A stretch of DNA of 14,167 nt from Acetobacteraceae bacterium (GTDB taxonomy: Bacteria; Pseudomonadota; Alphaproteobacteria; Zavarziniales; Zavarziniaceae). The DNA lies in the NCBI GenBank assembly GCA_947379865.1, contig CANCOY010000091.1, positions 1 to 14,167 on the forward strand, read 5' to 3'. The notes under the pieces were generated by a model. It did not search any database and was not told where the DNA came from. It worked only from the letters and a program-made list of their open reading frames with translations. The position numbers were made by a program, and so were the translations under genes. Below are positions 1 through 6,839 of this stretch, one piece after another (within the stretch, counting starts at the first letter, position 1; every line of letters starts with the position of its first letter).

Positions 1-231
1 TGAAAGTTTCGCTGGCCCGTTCGTCCGCCAGTCCGGCGCCATGCGCCAGACCTTGACGAAGGTTTCCTGCACGATCTCGTCCGCATCGGCCGCATTTCCT
101 GTAACCCGTTCCCCAAGTTTCAGCATGCGACTGGCATGTCGCGCCATCAGCTCTCGCAGCGCCGCCTTGTCGCCTCCGGCAACACGGGACATCAAGTCGC
201 CGTCATCCCCGTCTTCAGCGCCTGTGATCAA
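1..231 (-). CDS. ECF-type RNA polymerase sigma factor, N-terminal part (cut by left edge)
   Basis: The protein would direct RNA polymerase to a small set of promoters. The minus strand is open to base 1 and encodes 77 codons if started at the TTG at 231. Residues about 12-77 read as sigma-70 region 2: a GDKAALREL helix, then RHASRMLKLGERVTGN, then the hallmark ADEIVQETFVKVWRMAP (compare the DxVQETF.RVW motif of ECF sigmas), then DWR. Region 4 and any anti-sigma gene lie outside the window. I chose TTG 231 because AGAGGG sits 9 nt upstream. An in-frame GTG at 273 with a poor ribosome site and an ATG at 192 are alternatives. It is divergent from the EF-hand gene across 308 nt. The family call is firm; the target regulon cannot be inferred. 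Confidence 0.8.
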   Translation of the reverse strand, partial: MITGAEDGDDGDLMSRVAGGDKAALRELMARHASRMLKLGERVTGNAADADEIVQETFVKVWRMAPDWRTNGPAKLS

Positions 232-358
232 GTTTTGCTGCCCTCTGTCTGTTGCTTGTTTGCACGGCGGCACCGCTCATTTGCTTGCAGTCTTAAACGT
301 GGTCTTGAGTATTTTCTGCCGTGCCAAGCCATCCTGTGTGGTGGAAGGCAACAGATTC

Positions 359-388
359 TTGACTGGCCCAAAACTTGCTTGTGATTAT
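359..388 (+). promoter_or_regulatory. Candidate sigma70 promoter in the 308-nt divergent region (232-539)
   Basis: The gap between the sigma factor and the EF-hand gene is visibly richer in A/T than the rest of the window and contains no convincing gene. TTGACT (359-364) followed after 18 nt by GATTAT (383-388) resembles a -35/-10 pair facing the EF-hand gene, which would leave a leader of roughly 145 nt. A further AT-rich patch at about 430-478 could hold another promoter. The match is moderate and no operator palindrome stands out. Confidence 0.3.
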
Positions 389-539
389 CGCGCCTGCACC
401 GGATTTATCCGTTGCGGGTTGGATCTGTTCAAATTTCCAGAAAAGTCTTTTATTTTCAATTACTTACGCATGTTTTTTCCCTGGGCTGCGTGAAACAATG
501 TGGGGCGTGAGGAGCGTCCCCAGTTGAACGGAGACGAAA

Positions 540-1310
540 ATGGTAGGAGCAATCTCGGGCTCAGGCTCAAGCAATCCCTATATGGCGCAACTTCTGAAAC
601 GCATCGATAGCAATGGCGATGGCAGCATCAGCCAGGCGGAATTTGTTGCCGGGCGTCCCAAGGGCGCGACGGAGGCGCAGGCCACCAGCCTGTTCAGCAA
701 ACTTGACTCGTCTGGCAAGGGTGCGGTGGGCATTGATGCCCTTTCCCAGCAGATGTCCGACCTCATGCACGCGGCACTGACCCAGATTCAGGGTGGTCAG
801 GCCGGGCAGGGTGGCGAGGGTGGCGAGGGCGGTCATCATGGGGTCCATGGCGCGCCTGGGTCTGGCGGCGGACGCGCGACCCAGCTCTTCAGCAAGCTGG
901 ACAGTAATGGCGATGGAACGGTGACCCAGGCGGAGTTCATGGCGGTCAAGCCGGCCAGCATGACTGACACTCAGGCAACCGACTTGTGGAGCCAACTTGG
1001 CGGCACTAGCACCAACGGCCTGACCAAGGATCAGCTGGTGTCTGGAATAAAGTCCATCCGGGCATCGGAGAGCTCGTCCTCAGCCGCCGTTGCATCGACC
1101 GGTTCAGCCACGGCCGGCGACCACACGGCACTCGATAAGCTGTTAAAGACGCTGACCGCATCTTCGACAGATGCCGCCGGACCTGCCTCCGGCAATGACG
1201 CCCTCGACAAGCTGATCAAGAAGCTCACGGAGGCGATTTCCGCCTACAACGCCTCGTCGGGGCTGGCAGGAAATCAGAACGCCGGAACGACCACGTCCAT
1301 CGCGGCCTGA
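540..1310 (+). CDS. EF-hand calcium-binding protein with duplicated EF-hand halves
   Basis: This 256-residue protein probably binds Ca2+ as a sensor or buffer. Two canonical EF loops are visible: DSNGDGSISQAE (23-34) and DSNGDGTVTQAE (121-132). Each is followed about 30 residues later by a degenerate loop (DSSGKGAVGIDA at 56-67, and a region near 154-165 lacking the acidic ligands). The protein therefore looks like two copies of a strong/weak EF pair. The halves are joined by a Gly/Gln/Glu/His-rich linker (about 84-111). The C-terminal third is Ser/Ala/Thr-rich with two short related helices, ALDKLLKTL and ALDKLIKKL. There is no Cys, no classical signal peptide and no membrane segment. ATG 540 follows GGAG with suitable spacing. 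A strong terminator follows, so it is probably monocistronic. Its partner is unknown. Confidence 0.85.
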   Translation: MVGAISGSGSSNPYMAQLLKRIDSNGDGSISQAEFVAGRPKGATEAQATSLFSKLDSSGKGAVGIDALSQQMSDLMHAALTQIQGGQAGQGGEGGEGGHHGVHGAPGSGGGRATQLFSKLDSNGDGTVTQAEFMAVKPASMTDTQATDLWSQLGGTSTNGLTKDQLVSGIKSIRASESSSSAAVASTGSATAGDHTALDKLLKTLTASSTDAAGPASGNDALDKLIKKLTEAISAYNASSGLAGNQNAGTTTSIAA

Positions 1311-1317
1311 AACCGCC

Positions 1318-1358
1318 CCCGGGACGGGTGCAGAGGTCCTGCACCCGTCCCGGGTTTT
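1318..1358 (+). terminator. Rho-independent terminator of the EF-hand gene
   Basis: A perfect 16-bp inverted repeat (left arm CCCGGGACGGGTGCAG at 1318-1333, right arm 1339-1354) encloses the 5-nt loop AGGTC and is followed by TTTT. It starts 8 nt after the EF-hand stop and ends 9 nt before the end of the convergent mcd gene. It probably also limits read-through on the minus strand, although that side has no immediate T run. Confidence 0.85.
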
Positions 1359-1366
1359 ACGCTGCC

Positions 1367-3058
1367 TCAGTTGGCGCCTTCGAGAAGGCGGCGGGCGATG
1401 ACATTGGCCTGGATCTCGGCCGCACCCTCGAACACATTCAGGATGCGCGCGTCGCAGAGCACGCGGCTGATGGGGTACTCAAGCGCATAACCATTGCCGC
1501 CGTGGATCTGCACGGCGTTGTCGGCCGCAGCCCAGGCAACGCGGGCGGCCAGCAGCTTGGCCATGCCTGCCTCAAGGTCGCAGCGGCGGCCGGCGTCCTT
1601 CTCGCGGGCGGAGAAGTAGGTCAGCTGGCGGGCGATCATGATCTCCACCACCATCCAGGCCAGCTTGCCATGGACGCGGGGGAAATTGATCGTGGCCTTG
1701 CCGAACTGCACGCGGTCCAGCGCATAGCGCAGGCCATATTCCAGGGCCGACTGGGCCACGCCAACGGCGCGGGCCGCCGTCTGGATGCGGGCGCTCTCGA
1801 AGGTGGTCATCAGCTGCTTGAAGCCCTGACCCTCGACACCGCCCAGCAGATTTTCTGCCGACACGGTGAAGCCGTCGAAGCCGATCTCGTATTCCTTCAT
1901 GCCGCGATAGCCCAGCACCTCGATCTCGCCACCGGTCATGCCCTCGGCGGGGAACGGGTTCTCGCAGTCGCCGCGCGGCTTGGTGGCGAGGAACATGGAC
2001 AGGCCCTTGTAGCCCGCCTCGTCCGGATTGGTGCGGGCCAGCAGGGTCATCACGTCGGCGCGGGCCGCGTGGGTGATCCAGGTCTTGTTGCCGGTCACGC
2101 GATAGACGTCACCGTCCTTCACGGCGCGGGTGCGCAGCGAGCCAAGGTCGGAACCGGTGTTCGGCTCGGTAAAGACGGCGGTGGGCAGGATCTCGGCCGA
2201 GGCCAGCTTGGGCAGCCATTCCTGCTTCTGCGCCTCGGTGCCGCCGGCCAGAATCAGCTCGGCTGCAATCTCGGAACGGGTGCCGAGCGAGCCGACGCCG
2301 ATATAACCCCGGCTCAGCTCTTCAGAGACGACGCACATGGCGCCCTTGCCCATGCCATGGCCGCCGTATTCCTCGGGGATGGTCAGGCCAAAGACGCCCA
2401 GATCGCCCATCTCCTGGATGATCTCGATGGGGATCAGCTGGTCGTCAAGGTGCCACTGGTGGGCAAAGGGCATCACCCGCTCGTCCGCAAAGCGGCGGAA
2501 CTGGTCGCGTACCATGCCCAGCGTCTCGTCCAGGCCCTGGTCGCCAAAGCCCTGCACCAGGCCGTCCTTGACCAGGTCGGCGATGCGGGCGCGCACCTCG
2601 GCGGTGTTGCCACCGGCAATCAGGCTGGCAACGGCGGGGTTGGCGGCAAAGGCGGCCAGTGCACTGGCGGCGACTCCCATGTCGGCCATGCGCACCACTT
2701 CGCCCTGGCTCATGGCAATGCCGCCGGCCAGCTGGCCAAGGTATTCACCAAAGCCCGCCTGCAGGATCAGGCCCTCCAGTTCGCCGCCCCGGCCTTCGCT
2801 GGCCAGGGCATCGGACCAACCCAGCAGCTGGCGCAGGGCCTCGATATAAGTGGCGGCCCAGGCATAGCCATGAACGGCGTATTGCTCCACCTCAACGGCC
2901 TTGGCATCAACCCGGCCGCCCTTGACGACCTTGGTTTCGACGCCAGCGCGGGCCGCTGCCAGCAGCGTTTCGGCTGCGGAAAGGGCCTGACGCGCCTGTT
3001 CAGTCAGGTTGAGGGGATCGGCGGGCAGGGGCAGCTTTTCGGCAGTGGCGGCGTTCAT
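1367..3058 (-). CDS. mcd: (2S)-methylsuccinyl-CoA dehydrogenase
   Basis: This FAD flavoprotein of the acyl-CoA dehydrogenase superfamily oxidises (2S)-methylsuccinyl-CoA to mesaconyl-CoA in the ethylmalonyl-CoA pathway. At 563 residues it is much longer than ordinary acyl-CoA dehydrogenases (about 380). The extra length is an N-terminal helical region (about 1-170), as expected for Mcd. The core follows from about 180, with the flavin/substrate segment FTEPNTGSDLGSLRTRA (296-312), the RVQFGK segment and the C-terminal VFEGAAEIQ. Glu544 in that last motif aligns with the catalytic base of this superfamily. ATG 3058 is preceded by AGGGAAG. It lies 54 nt downstream of ccr on the same strand, so the two are probably co-transcribed. 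The neighbouring ccr and ecm make this specific assignment much stronger than a generic dehydrogenase call. Confidence 0.93.
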   Translation of the reverse strand: MNAATAEKLPLPADPLNLTEQARQALSAAETLLAAARAGVETKVVKGGRVDAKAVEVEQYAVHGYAWAATYIEALRQLLGWSDALASEGRGGELEGLILQAGFGEYLGQLAGGIAMSQGEVVRMADMGVAASALAAFAANPAVASLIAGGNTAEVRARIADLVKDGLVQGFGDQGLDETLGMVRDQFRRFADERVMPFAHQWHLDDQLIPIEIIQEMGDLGVFGLTIPEEYGGHGMGKGAMCVVSEELSRGYIGVGSLGTRSEIAAELILAGGTEAQKQEWLPKLASAEILPTAVFTEPNTGSDLGSLRTRAVKDGDVYRVTGNKTWITHAARADVMTLLARTNPDEAGYKGLSMFLATKPRGDCENPFPAEGMTGGEIEVLGYRGMKEYEIGFDGFTVSAENLLGGVEGQGFKQLMTTFESARIQTAARAVGVAQSALEYGLRYALDRVQFGKATINFPRVHGKLAWMVVEIMIARQLTYFSAREKDAGRRCDLEAGMAKLLAARVAWAAADNAVQIHGGNGYALEYPISRVLCDARILNVFEGAAEIQANVIARRLLEGAN

Positions 3059-3112
3059 CGGTTCATCTTCCCTAAGGTCAAAGGCCAGAAAGAGGGGCGG
3101 TGGTGGCCGGGA

Positions 3113-4408
3113 TTACTCCCGGCCAGCCTCGATACAATCCTCGATCGTTCTCAGGCCCGGATAGCGGGCGGAGACCAGCACAGCCATGTTTCCGGGCTTG
3201 TGCTGGTTCTTCCACATCTTGGTGTGCGCGCGCGGGATATCATCCCACGACAGGACTTCGGACATGCAGGGGTCGATCCGGCGGTCGATGACAAGACGGT
3301 TCGCCTCGCTGGCCTGCAGCAGGTTCGCGAAGTGGCTGCCCTGCACGCGCTTCTGGCGCATCCAGAGGAAGCGCGCGTCGAGCGTCAGGTTATAGCCCGT
3401 GGTGCCAGCACAGATCACGACCATGCCGCCCCGCTTGACCACGAAGCAGCTGACCGGAAATGTCGATTCACCCGGATGCTCGAACACGATTTCAACGTCA
3501 TTGCCCTTGCCGGTGATGTCCCAGATGGCCTTGCCGAAGTTGCGCACTTCCTTGAGGTAGGCCGCGTACTGGCCCGCGTCCAGCACCGGCGGCAATTGTC
3601 CCCAGCAATTGAAATTGTTGCGGTTGATCACGCCCTTGGCGCCCAGCGACAGCACGAACTCGCGCTTCTCCTCGTCAGAGATGACGCCGATGGCATGCGC
3701 CCCGGTGACGGCGGCCAGCTGCACCGCCATTGAGCCGATGCCGCCAGAGGCGCCCCAGACCAGCACGTTCTGGCCCGGCGACAGCACATGGGGCTTGTGG
3801 CCAAACAGCATGCGATAGGCGGTGGCCAGCGTCAAAACGTAGCAACCGGATTCTTCCCAGGTCAGGTGGCGCGGGCGCGGCATCAACTGGCGGGCCTGCA
3901 CCTTGGTGAACTGGGCAAAGGACCCGTCGGCGGTCTCATAGCCCCAGATGCGCTGGCTGGACGAATTCATCGGATCGCCGCCGTTGCAGTCCTCGTCGTC
4001 GCCGTCGTCCTGGTTGCAGTGGATCACCACCTCATCGCCAACCTTGAAGCGCTTCACGCGGCTGCCAACCTTGTAGACCACGCCAGACGCGTCGGAGCCG
4101 ACGATGTGATAGTCCTTCTTGTGCACGTCGAAGGTGGACATGGGCGTGCCCAGAGCAGCCCAGACGCCGTTGTAATTGACGCCGGCGGCCATCACGAGCA
4201 CCAGCACCTCGTCGGGGTCGATCTCGGGGACCGGCATCACCTCGATCTGCATGGCCGTCTCGGGCGGGCCGCAGCGGTCGCGGCGGATCACCCAGGCATA
4301 CATGTTCTTGGGAACATGACCGAGGGGGGGGATCTCGCCAACCTCATAGAGGTCCTTGAGCGGTCCATCGTGGGACGGTGCGGCCTTGGCCGGCTGGGAA
4401 CTCGCCAT
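3113..4408 (-). CDS. ccr: Crotonyl-CoA carboxylase/reductase
   Basis: The enzyme reductively carboxylates crotonyl-CoA with CO2 and NADPH to (2S)-ethylmalonyl-CoA, the committing step of the ethylmalonyl-CoA pathway. Its 431 residues match the family length of about 430. It is a medium-chain dehydrogenase/reductase with no zinc site. The nucleotide-binding loop is VLVWGASGGIGSMAVQLA. The residues known to hold CO2 in characterised carboxylating reductases can be matched: Asn80 in NYNGVW, Tyr157-Glu158 in WGYET (Phe-Glu in some homologues) and His359 in GSHFAN. It should therefore be a true carboxylase. ATG 4408 has AGGAG 7 nt upstream. It is the first gene of a ccr-mcd operon and is divergent from ecm across 323 nt. 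Confidence 0.95.
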   Translation of the reverse strand: MASSQPAKAAPSHDGPLKDLYEVGEIPPLGHVPKNMYAWVIRRDRCGPPETAMQIEVMPVPEIDPDEVLVLVMAAGVNYNGVWAALGTPMSTFDVHKKDYHIVGSDASGVVYKVGSRVKRFKVGDEVVIHCNQDDGDDEDCNGGDPMNSSSQRIWGYETADGSFAQFTKVQARQLMPRPRHLTWEESGCYVLTLATAYRMLFGHKPHVLSPGQNVLVWGASGGIGSMAVQLAAVTGAHAIGVISDEEKREFVLSLGAKGVINRNNFNCWGQLPPVLDAGQYAAYLKEVRNFGKAIWDITGKGNDVEIVFEHPGESTFPVSCFVVKRGGMVVICAGTTGYNLTLDARFLWMRQKRVQGSHFANLLQASEANRLVIDRRIDPCMSEVLSWDDIPRAHTKMWKNQHKPGNMAVLVSARYPGLRTIEDCIEAGRE

Positions 4409-4538
4409 CTTCTAACTCCTGCCTCTCGAGCTGGGACAGTGGATGCGGCATCTTGCGTGCCGCCAGGTGTCCGGATCGGCCATCCCCCCGCTCCCCGCTG
4501 TGGCCGCCCCCCGGCGGTCGCAATGGAAAGCAGAAGGC

Positions 4539-4569
4539 GCCACCACGAAATTTTATTTCGCGGCGTGGC
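4539..4569. repeat. AT-rich inverted repeat upstream of ccr (possible operator or promoter element)
   Basis: CGAAAT (4546-4551) and ATTTCG (4555-4560) are perfect inverted arms around TTT, flanked by imperfect outer arms GCCAC (4539-4543) and GTGGC (4565-4569). It stands out as an AT island in GC-rich DNA, 131-170 nt upstream of the ccr start. On the minus strand it contains TAAAAT, five of six matches to a -10 box, but I find no good -35. It could be a regulator site or part of the ccr promoter. The rest of 4409-4538 shows only the ccr ribosome site near 4416-4420. Confidence 0.35.
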
Positions 4570-4612
4570 CGCCCGGCGTTCTGACCGGCATGATTCCGCG
4601 AGTGACGATCAT

Positions 4613-4633
4613 GTTGCAAGTTTATTTTGCACC
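4613..4633. promoter_or_regulatory. TTGCAA / TTTGCA direct repeat, ScfR(PccR)-like site
   Basis: GTTGCAAG (4613-4620) and TTTGCACC (4626-4633) each match six of eight bases of TTTGCAAA, the half-site I recall for PccR, the short-chain acyl-CoA regulator (ScfR family) of Rhodobacter. The two copies are 5 nt apart; the recalled consensus has 4. The repeat overlaps the -35 of the ecm promoter and lies in the region shared with ccr, where a pathway regulator would be expected to act. This is an inference from a motif remembered from the literature. No ScfR gene is in the window. Confidence 0.35.
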
Positions 4634-4655
4634 GCAGCACACAATCGCCTATAGC
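4627..4655 (+). promoter_or_regulatory. Predicted sigma70 promoter of ecm
   Basis: TTGCAC (4627-4632), a 17-nt spacer and TATAGC (4650-4655) form a reasonable -35/-10 pair facing ecm. They predict a transcript start near 4662 and a leader of about 70 nt. No B12-box-like riboswitch structure is evident in that leader, even though the product depends on coenzyme B12. Confidence 0.5.
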
Positions 4656-4731
4656 GTGACCAACAAACATCAGGCAGGCGCGCCAGCCTTAGGTTTTTGC
4701 GGTCTGGTGTTTCTATTGCGAGGGCGAAGTG

Positions 4732-6732
4732 ATGGCTGATGGCAAGACACAGGGCACGGGGACATCTTCGGTGGAGCGCGAGCAGCCCTGGCTGATCCGC
4801 ACCTATTCTGGCCATTCCTCGGCCGCTGCCTCCAATGCGCTCTACCGCACCAATCTGGCCAAGGGCCAGACCGGCCTGTCGGTGGCCTTCGACCTGCCCA
4901 CCCAGACCGGCTATGACGCCGACCATGTGCTGGCGCGGGGCGAGGTGGGCAAGGTGGGCGTGCCCGTGGGCCATCTGGGCGACATGCGCACCCTGTTCGA
5001 CGGCATTCCGCTGGCCCGCATGAACACCTCCATGACGATCAACGCCACGGCAGGCTGGCTGCTGGCCCTCTATATCGCCGCCGCCGAGGAACAGGGCGTG
5101 GCGCGGTCCGAGCTTGCCGGCACCACCCAGAACGACATCGTGAAGGAATATCTCTCGCGCGGGACCTATATTTTCCCGCCGGGGCCCAGCATGCGGATGA
5201 TCGCCGACGTCATCAGCTTTACCTATCGCGACGTTCCCAAGTGGAACCCCATGAACGTCTGCTCCTATCATCTGCAGGAAGCGGGCGCCACGCCGGTGCA
5301 GGAACTGGCCTATGCGCTGGCCACCGCCATCGCCGTGCTGGACGAGGTGAAGGCGCGCGGCCAGGTGCCCGACGCCGACTTCCCCAAGGTGGTGGGCCGC
5401 ATCTCGTTCTTTGTGAACGCCGGCATCCGGTTTGTTACCGAAATCTGCAAGATGCGGGCCTTCACCGAACTGTGGGACGAGATCACGGAGAAGCGCTATG
5501 CCGTGACGGACGAGCGCATGCGCCGCTTCCGCTATGGCGTGCAGGTGAACTCGCTCGGCCTGACGGAGCCGCAGCCCGAGAACAATGTCTATCGCATCCT
5601 GCTTGAGATGCTGGCGGTTACCCTCTCCAAGGACGCCCGCGCCCGCTCGGTGCAGCTGCCCGCCTGGAACGAGGCTTTGGGCCTGCCGCGCCCCTGGGAC
5701 CAGCAGTGGAGCCTGCGCTGCCAGCAGATCCTCGCCTATGAGACCGACCTGCTGGAATTCGGCGACCTCTTCACCGGCAGCCCGGTGATCGAGGCAAAGG
5801 TCCGTGAGCTGAAGGAAACAGCCATGGAGGAACTCGCCCGCATCGACGCCATGGGCGGCGCCATTGCGGCGGTCGAGACCAGTTACATGAAACAGCGCCT
5901 GGTGGAGGCCAATGCAAGGCGCCTGGCCGCCATCGAGGGTGGCGAGCAGGTGGTGGTGGGCGTCAACCGCTTTGTCGAGACGGCACCAAGCCCGCTTTCC
6001 ACCGGCGAGGGCCTGATCCAGACCGTGGACGAGGCCGCCGAGCGCGAGCAGATCGGCCGCCTGCAGGCCTGGCGCGACCAGCGCGATGGCGCCAAGGCGG
6101 CAGCCGCTCTGGCCGAACTGCGCCGTGCGGCGGTTGAGGGCCGCAACATGATGGAAAGCTCCATCGCCTGCGCCCATGCGGGTGTTACGACCGGCGAATG
6201 GGGCGAGACCCTGCGCGAGGTCTTTGGCGAATACCGCGCCCCCACGGGCGTGGCCCGCGCCGCCTCGTCTGGCGGTGGTGATCTTGGCCCGGTGCGGGCG
6301 CGGGTGGAGGCCGTCAGCGCCCGTCTTGGCCGCCGCCTGAAGTTCCTGGTGGGCAAGCCCGGCCTTGATGGCCACAGCAATGGCGCCGAACAGATTGCGG
6401 TGAAGGCGCGCGATGCGGGCATGGAAGTCGTCTATGACGGCATTCGCTCAACCCCTGCCCAGATCGTGAATGCGGCGCTGGAAGAAGGCGTGCACGTGGT
6501 GGGCCTGTCGATCCTGTCGGGCAGCCATGTGGCCCTCGTCACCGACGTGATGGACCGCATGCGCGCCGCCGGCCTTGGCGACGTGCAGGTGATTGTCGGC
6601 GGCATCATCCCGCCCGAAGACGAAGTCACCCTGAAGGCGGCGGGTGTTGCCCGCATCTACACGCCCAAGAACTACCAGCTCAACGCCATCATGGCCGACA
6701 TCGTCGCCCTGGTGGACGAGACGACGGCGTAA
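4732..6732 (+). CDS. ecm: (2R)-ethylmalonyl-CoA mutase, coenzyme B12-dependent
   Basis: The enzyme isomerises (2R)-ethylmalonyl-CoA to (2S)-methylsuccinyl-CoA by a radical rearrangement, between Ccr and Mcd. Its 666 residues form the fused single-chain type. The N-terminal methylmalonyl-CoA-mutase-like barrel includes YSGHSSAAASNALYR, VAFDLPTQTGYDAD and NTSMTINATAGWLLALY (from residue 98). The C-terminal cobalamin-binding domain (about 533-666) has the DxHxxG signature as DGHSNG, with Asp546 and the cobalt-ligating His548, followed by LSGSH and VGGIIPPED. ATG 4732 is preferred over the adjacent in-frame GTG 4729 because AGGG at 4721-4724 is correctly spaced for it. Methylmalonyl-CoA mutase is the nearest alternative, but the linkage to ccr and mcd argues for Ecm. 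Confidence 0.93.
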   Translation: MADGKTQGTGTSSVEREQPWLIRTYSGHSSAAASNALYRTNLAKGQTGLSVAFDLPTQTGYDADHVLARGEVGKVGVPVGHLGDMRTLFDGIPLARMNTSMTINATAGWLLALYIAAAEEQGVARSELAGTTQNDIVKEYLSRGTYIFPPGPSMRMIADVISFTYRDVPKWNPMNVCSYHLQEAGATPVQELAYALATAIAVLDEVKARGQVPDADFPKVVGRISFFVNAGIRFVTEICKMRAFTELWDEITEKRYAVTDERMRRFRYGVQVNSLGLTEPQPENNVYRILLEMLAVTLSKDARARSVQLPAWNEALGLPRPWDQQWSLRCQQILAYETDLLEFGDLFTGSPVIEAKVRELKETAMEELARIDAMGGAIAAVETSYMKQRLVEANARRLAAIEGGEQVVVGVNRFVETAPSPLSTGEGLIQTVDEAAEREQIGRLQAWRDQRDGAKAAAALAELRRAAVEGRNMMESSIACAHAGVTTGEWGETLREVFGEYRAPTGVARAASSGGGDLGPVRARVEAVSARLGRRLKFLVGKPGLDGHSNGAEQIAVKARDAGMEVVYDGIRSTPAQIVNAALEEGVHVVGLSILSGSHVALVTDVMDRMRAAGLGDVQVIVGGIIPPEDEVTLKAAGVARIYTPKNYQLNAIMADIVALVDETTA

Positions 6733-6743
6733 TCAGGTATCAG

Positions 6744-6782
6744 CCCGGCGGGCGGCGTTGCGCTGCCCCCCGGGTTCTCGTT
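6744..6782 (+). terminator. Probable terminator after ecm
   Basis: A 14-nt arm at 6744-6757 pairs with 6761-6774 around a TTG loop, with one mismatch and one G-U pair. It is followed by TTCTCGTT, a weak T-rich tail. It starts 11 nt after the ecm stop and separates ecm from the tetR promoter. Confidence 0.6.
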
Positions 6783-6805
6783 GACTATCGGGACCAATCG
6801 GTCCC
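6781..6805. promoter_or_regulatory. tetR promoter with palindromic operator GGGACC-AATC-GGTCCC
   Basis: TTGACT (6781-6786) is a good -35. Immediately behind it lies a perfect palindrome, GGGACC (6790-6795), AATC, GGTCCC (6800-6805), sitting between the -35 and any -10 (a weak CCCAAT at 6804-6809). Its core GGAC-N6-GTCC recurs upstream of the next gene at 7458-7471, and both copies are followed by an AATTCC. This placement fits autorepression by the TetR protein encoded 35 nt downstream. Confidence 0.6.
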
Positions 6806-6839
6806 CAATTCCCGGGCGCAATCAAGGGCCAATCCCGCC

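Noticed and set aside
320..338. A TTGGCACGG stretch on the minus strand resembling a sigma54 -24 element upstream of the sigma factor gene.
   Set aside because: The matching -12 element (TTGC) is absent; AAAA stands in its place, so a sigma54 promoter is not supported.
41..493. A 150-codon plus-strand open frame covering the sigma factor and the intergenic region.
   Set aside because: The first part is antisense to clear sigma region 2, the rest has no domain, and the region is better explained as a promoter region.
1328..3733. An 801-codon open frame on the plus strand spanning mcd and part of ccr.
   Set aside because: It is antisense to two firmly identified enzymes. Its composition (rich in His, Gln, Gly, Ala, Leu) is the usual mirror of GC-rich coding DNA, it has no recognisable domain, and it overlaps the terminator at its start.
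4344..4670. A 108-codon minus-strand open frame overlapping the start of ccr and the divergent region.
   Set aside because: It overlaps ccr out of frame and runs through the predicted ecm promoter; no ribosome site or domain is evident.
4656..4731. Possible cobalamin riboswitch in the ecm leader, since the product uses B12.
   Set aside because: The leader is only about 70 nt, too short for a cobalamin riboswitch, and no B12-box-like sequence is present.
4609..6375. A 588-codon open frame on the minus strand opposite ecm.
   Set aside because: It is antisense to ecm with the same mirror composition and no family motif. Ecm motifs run through the whole region on the plus strand.
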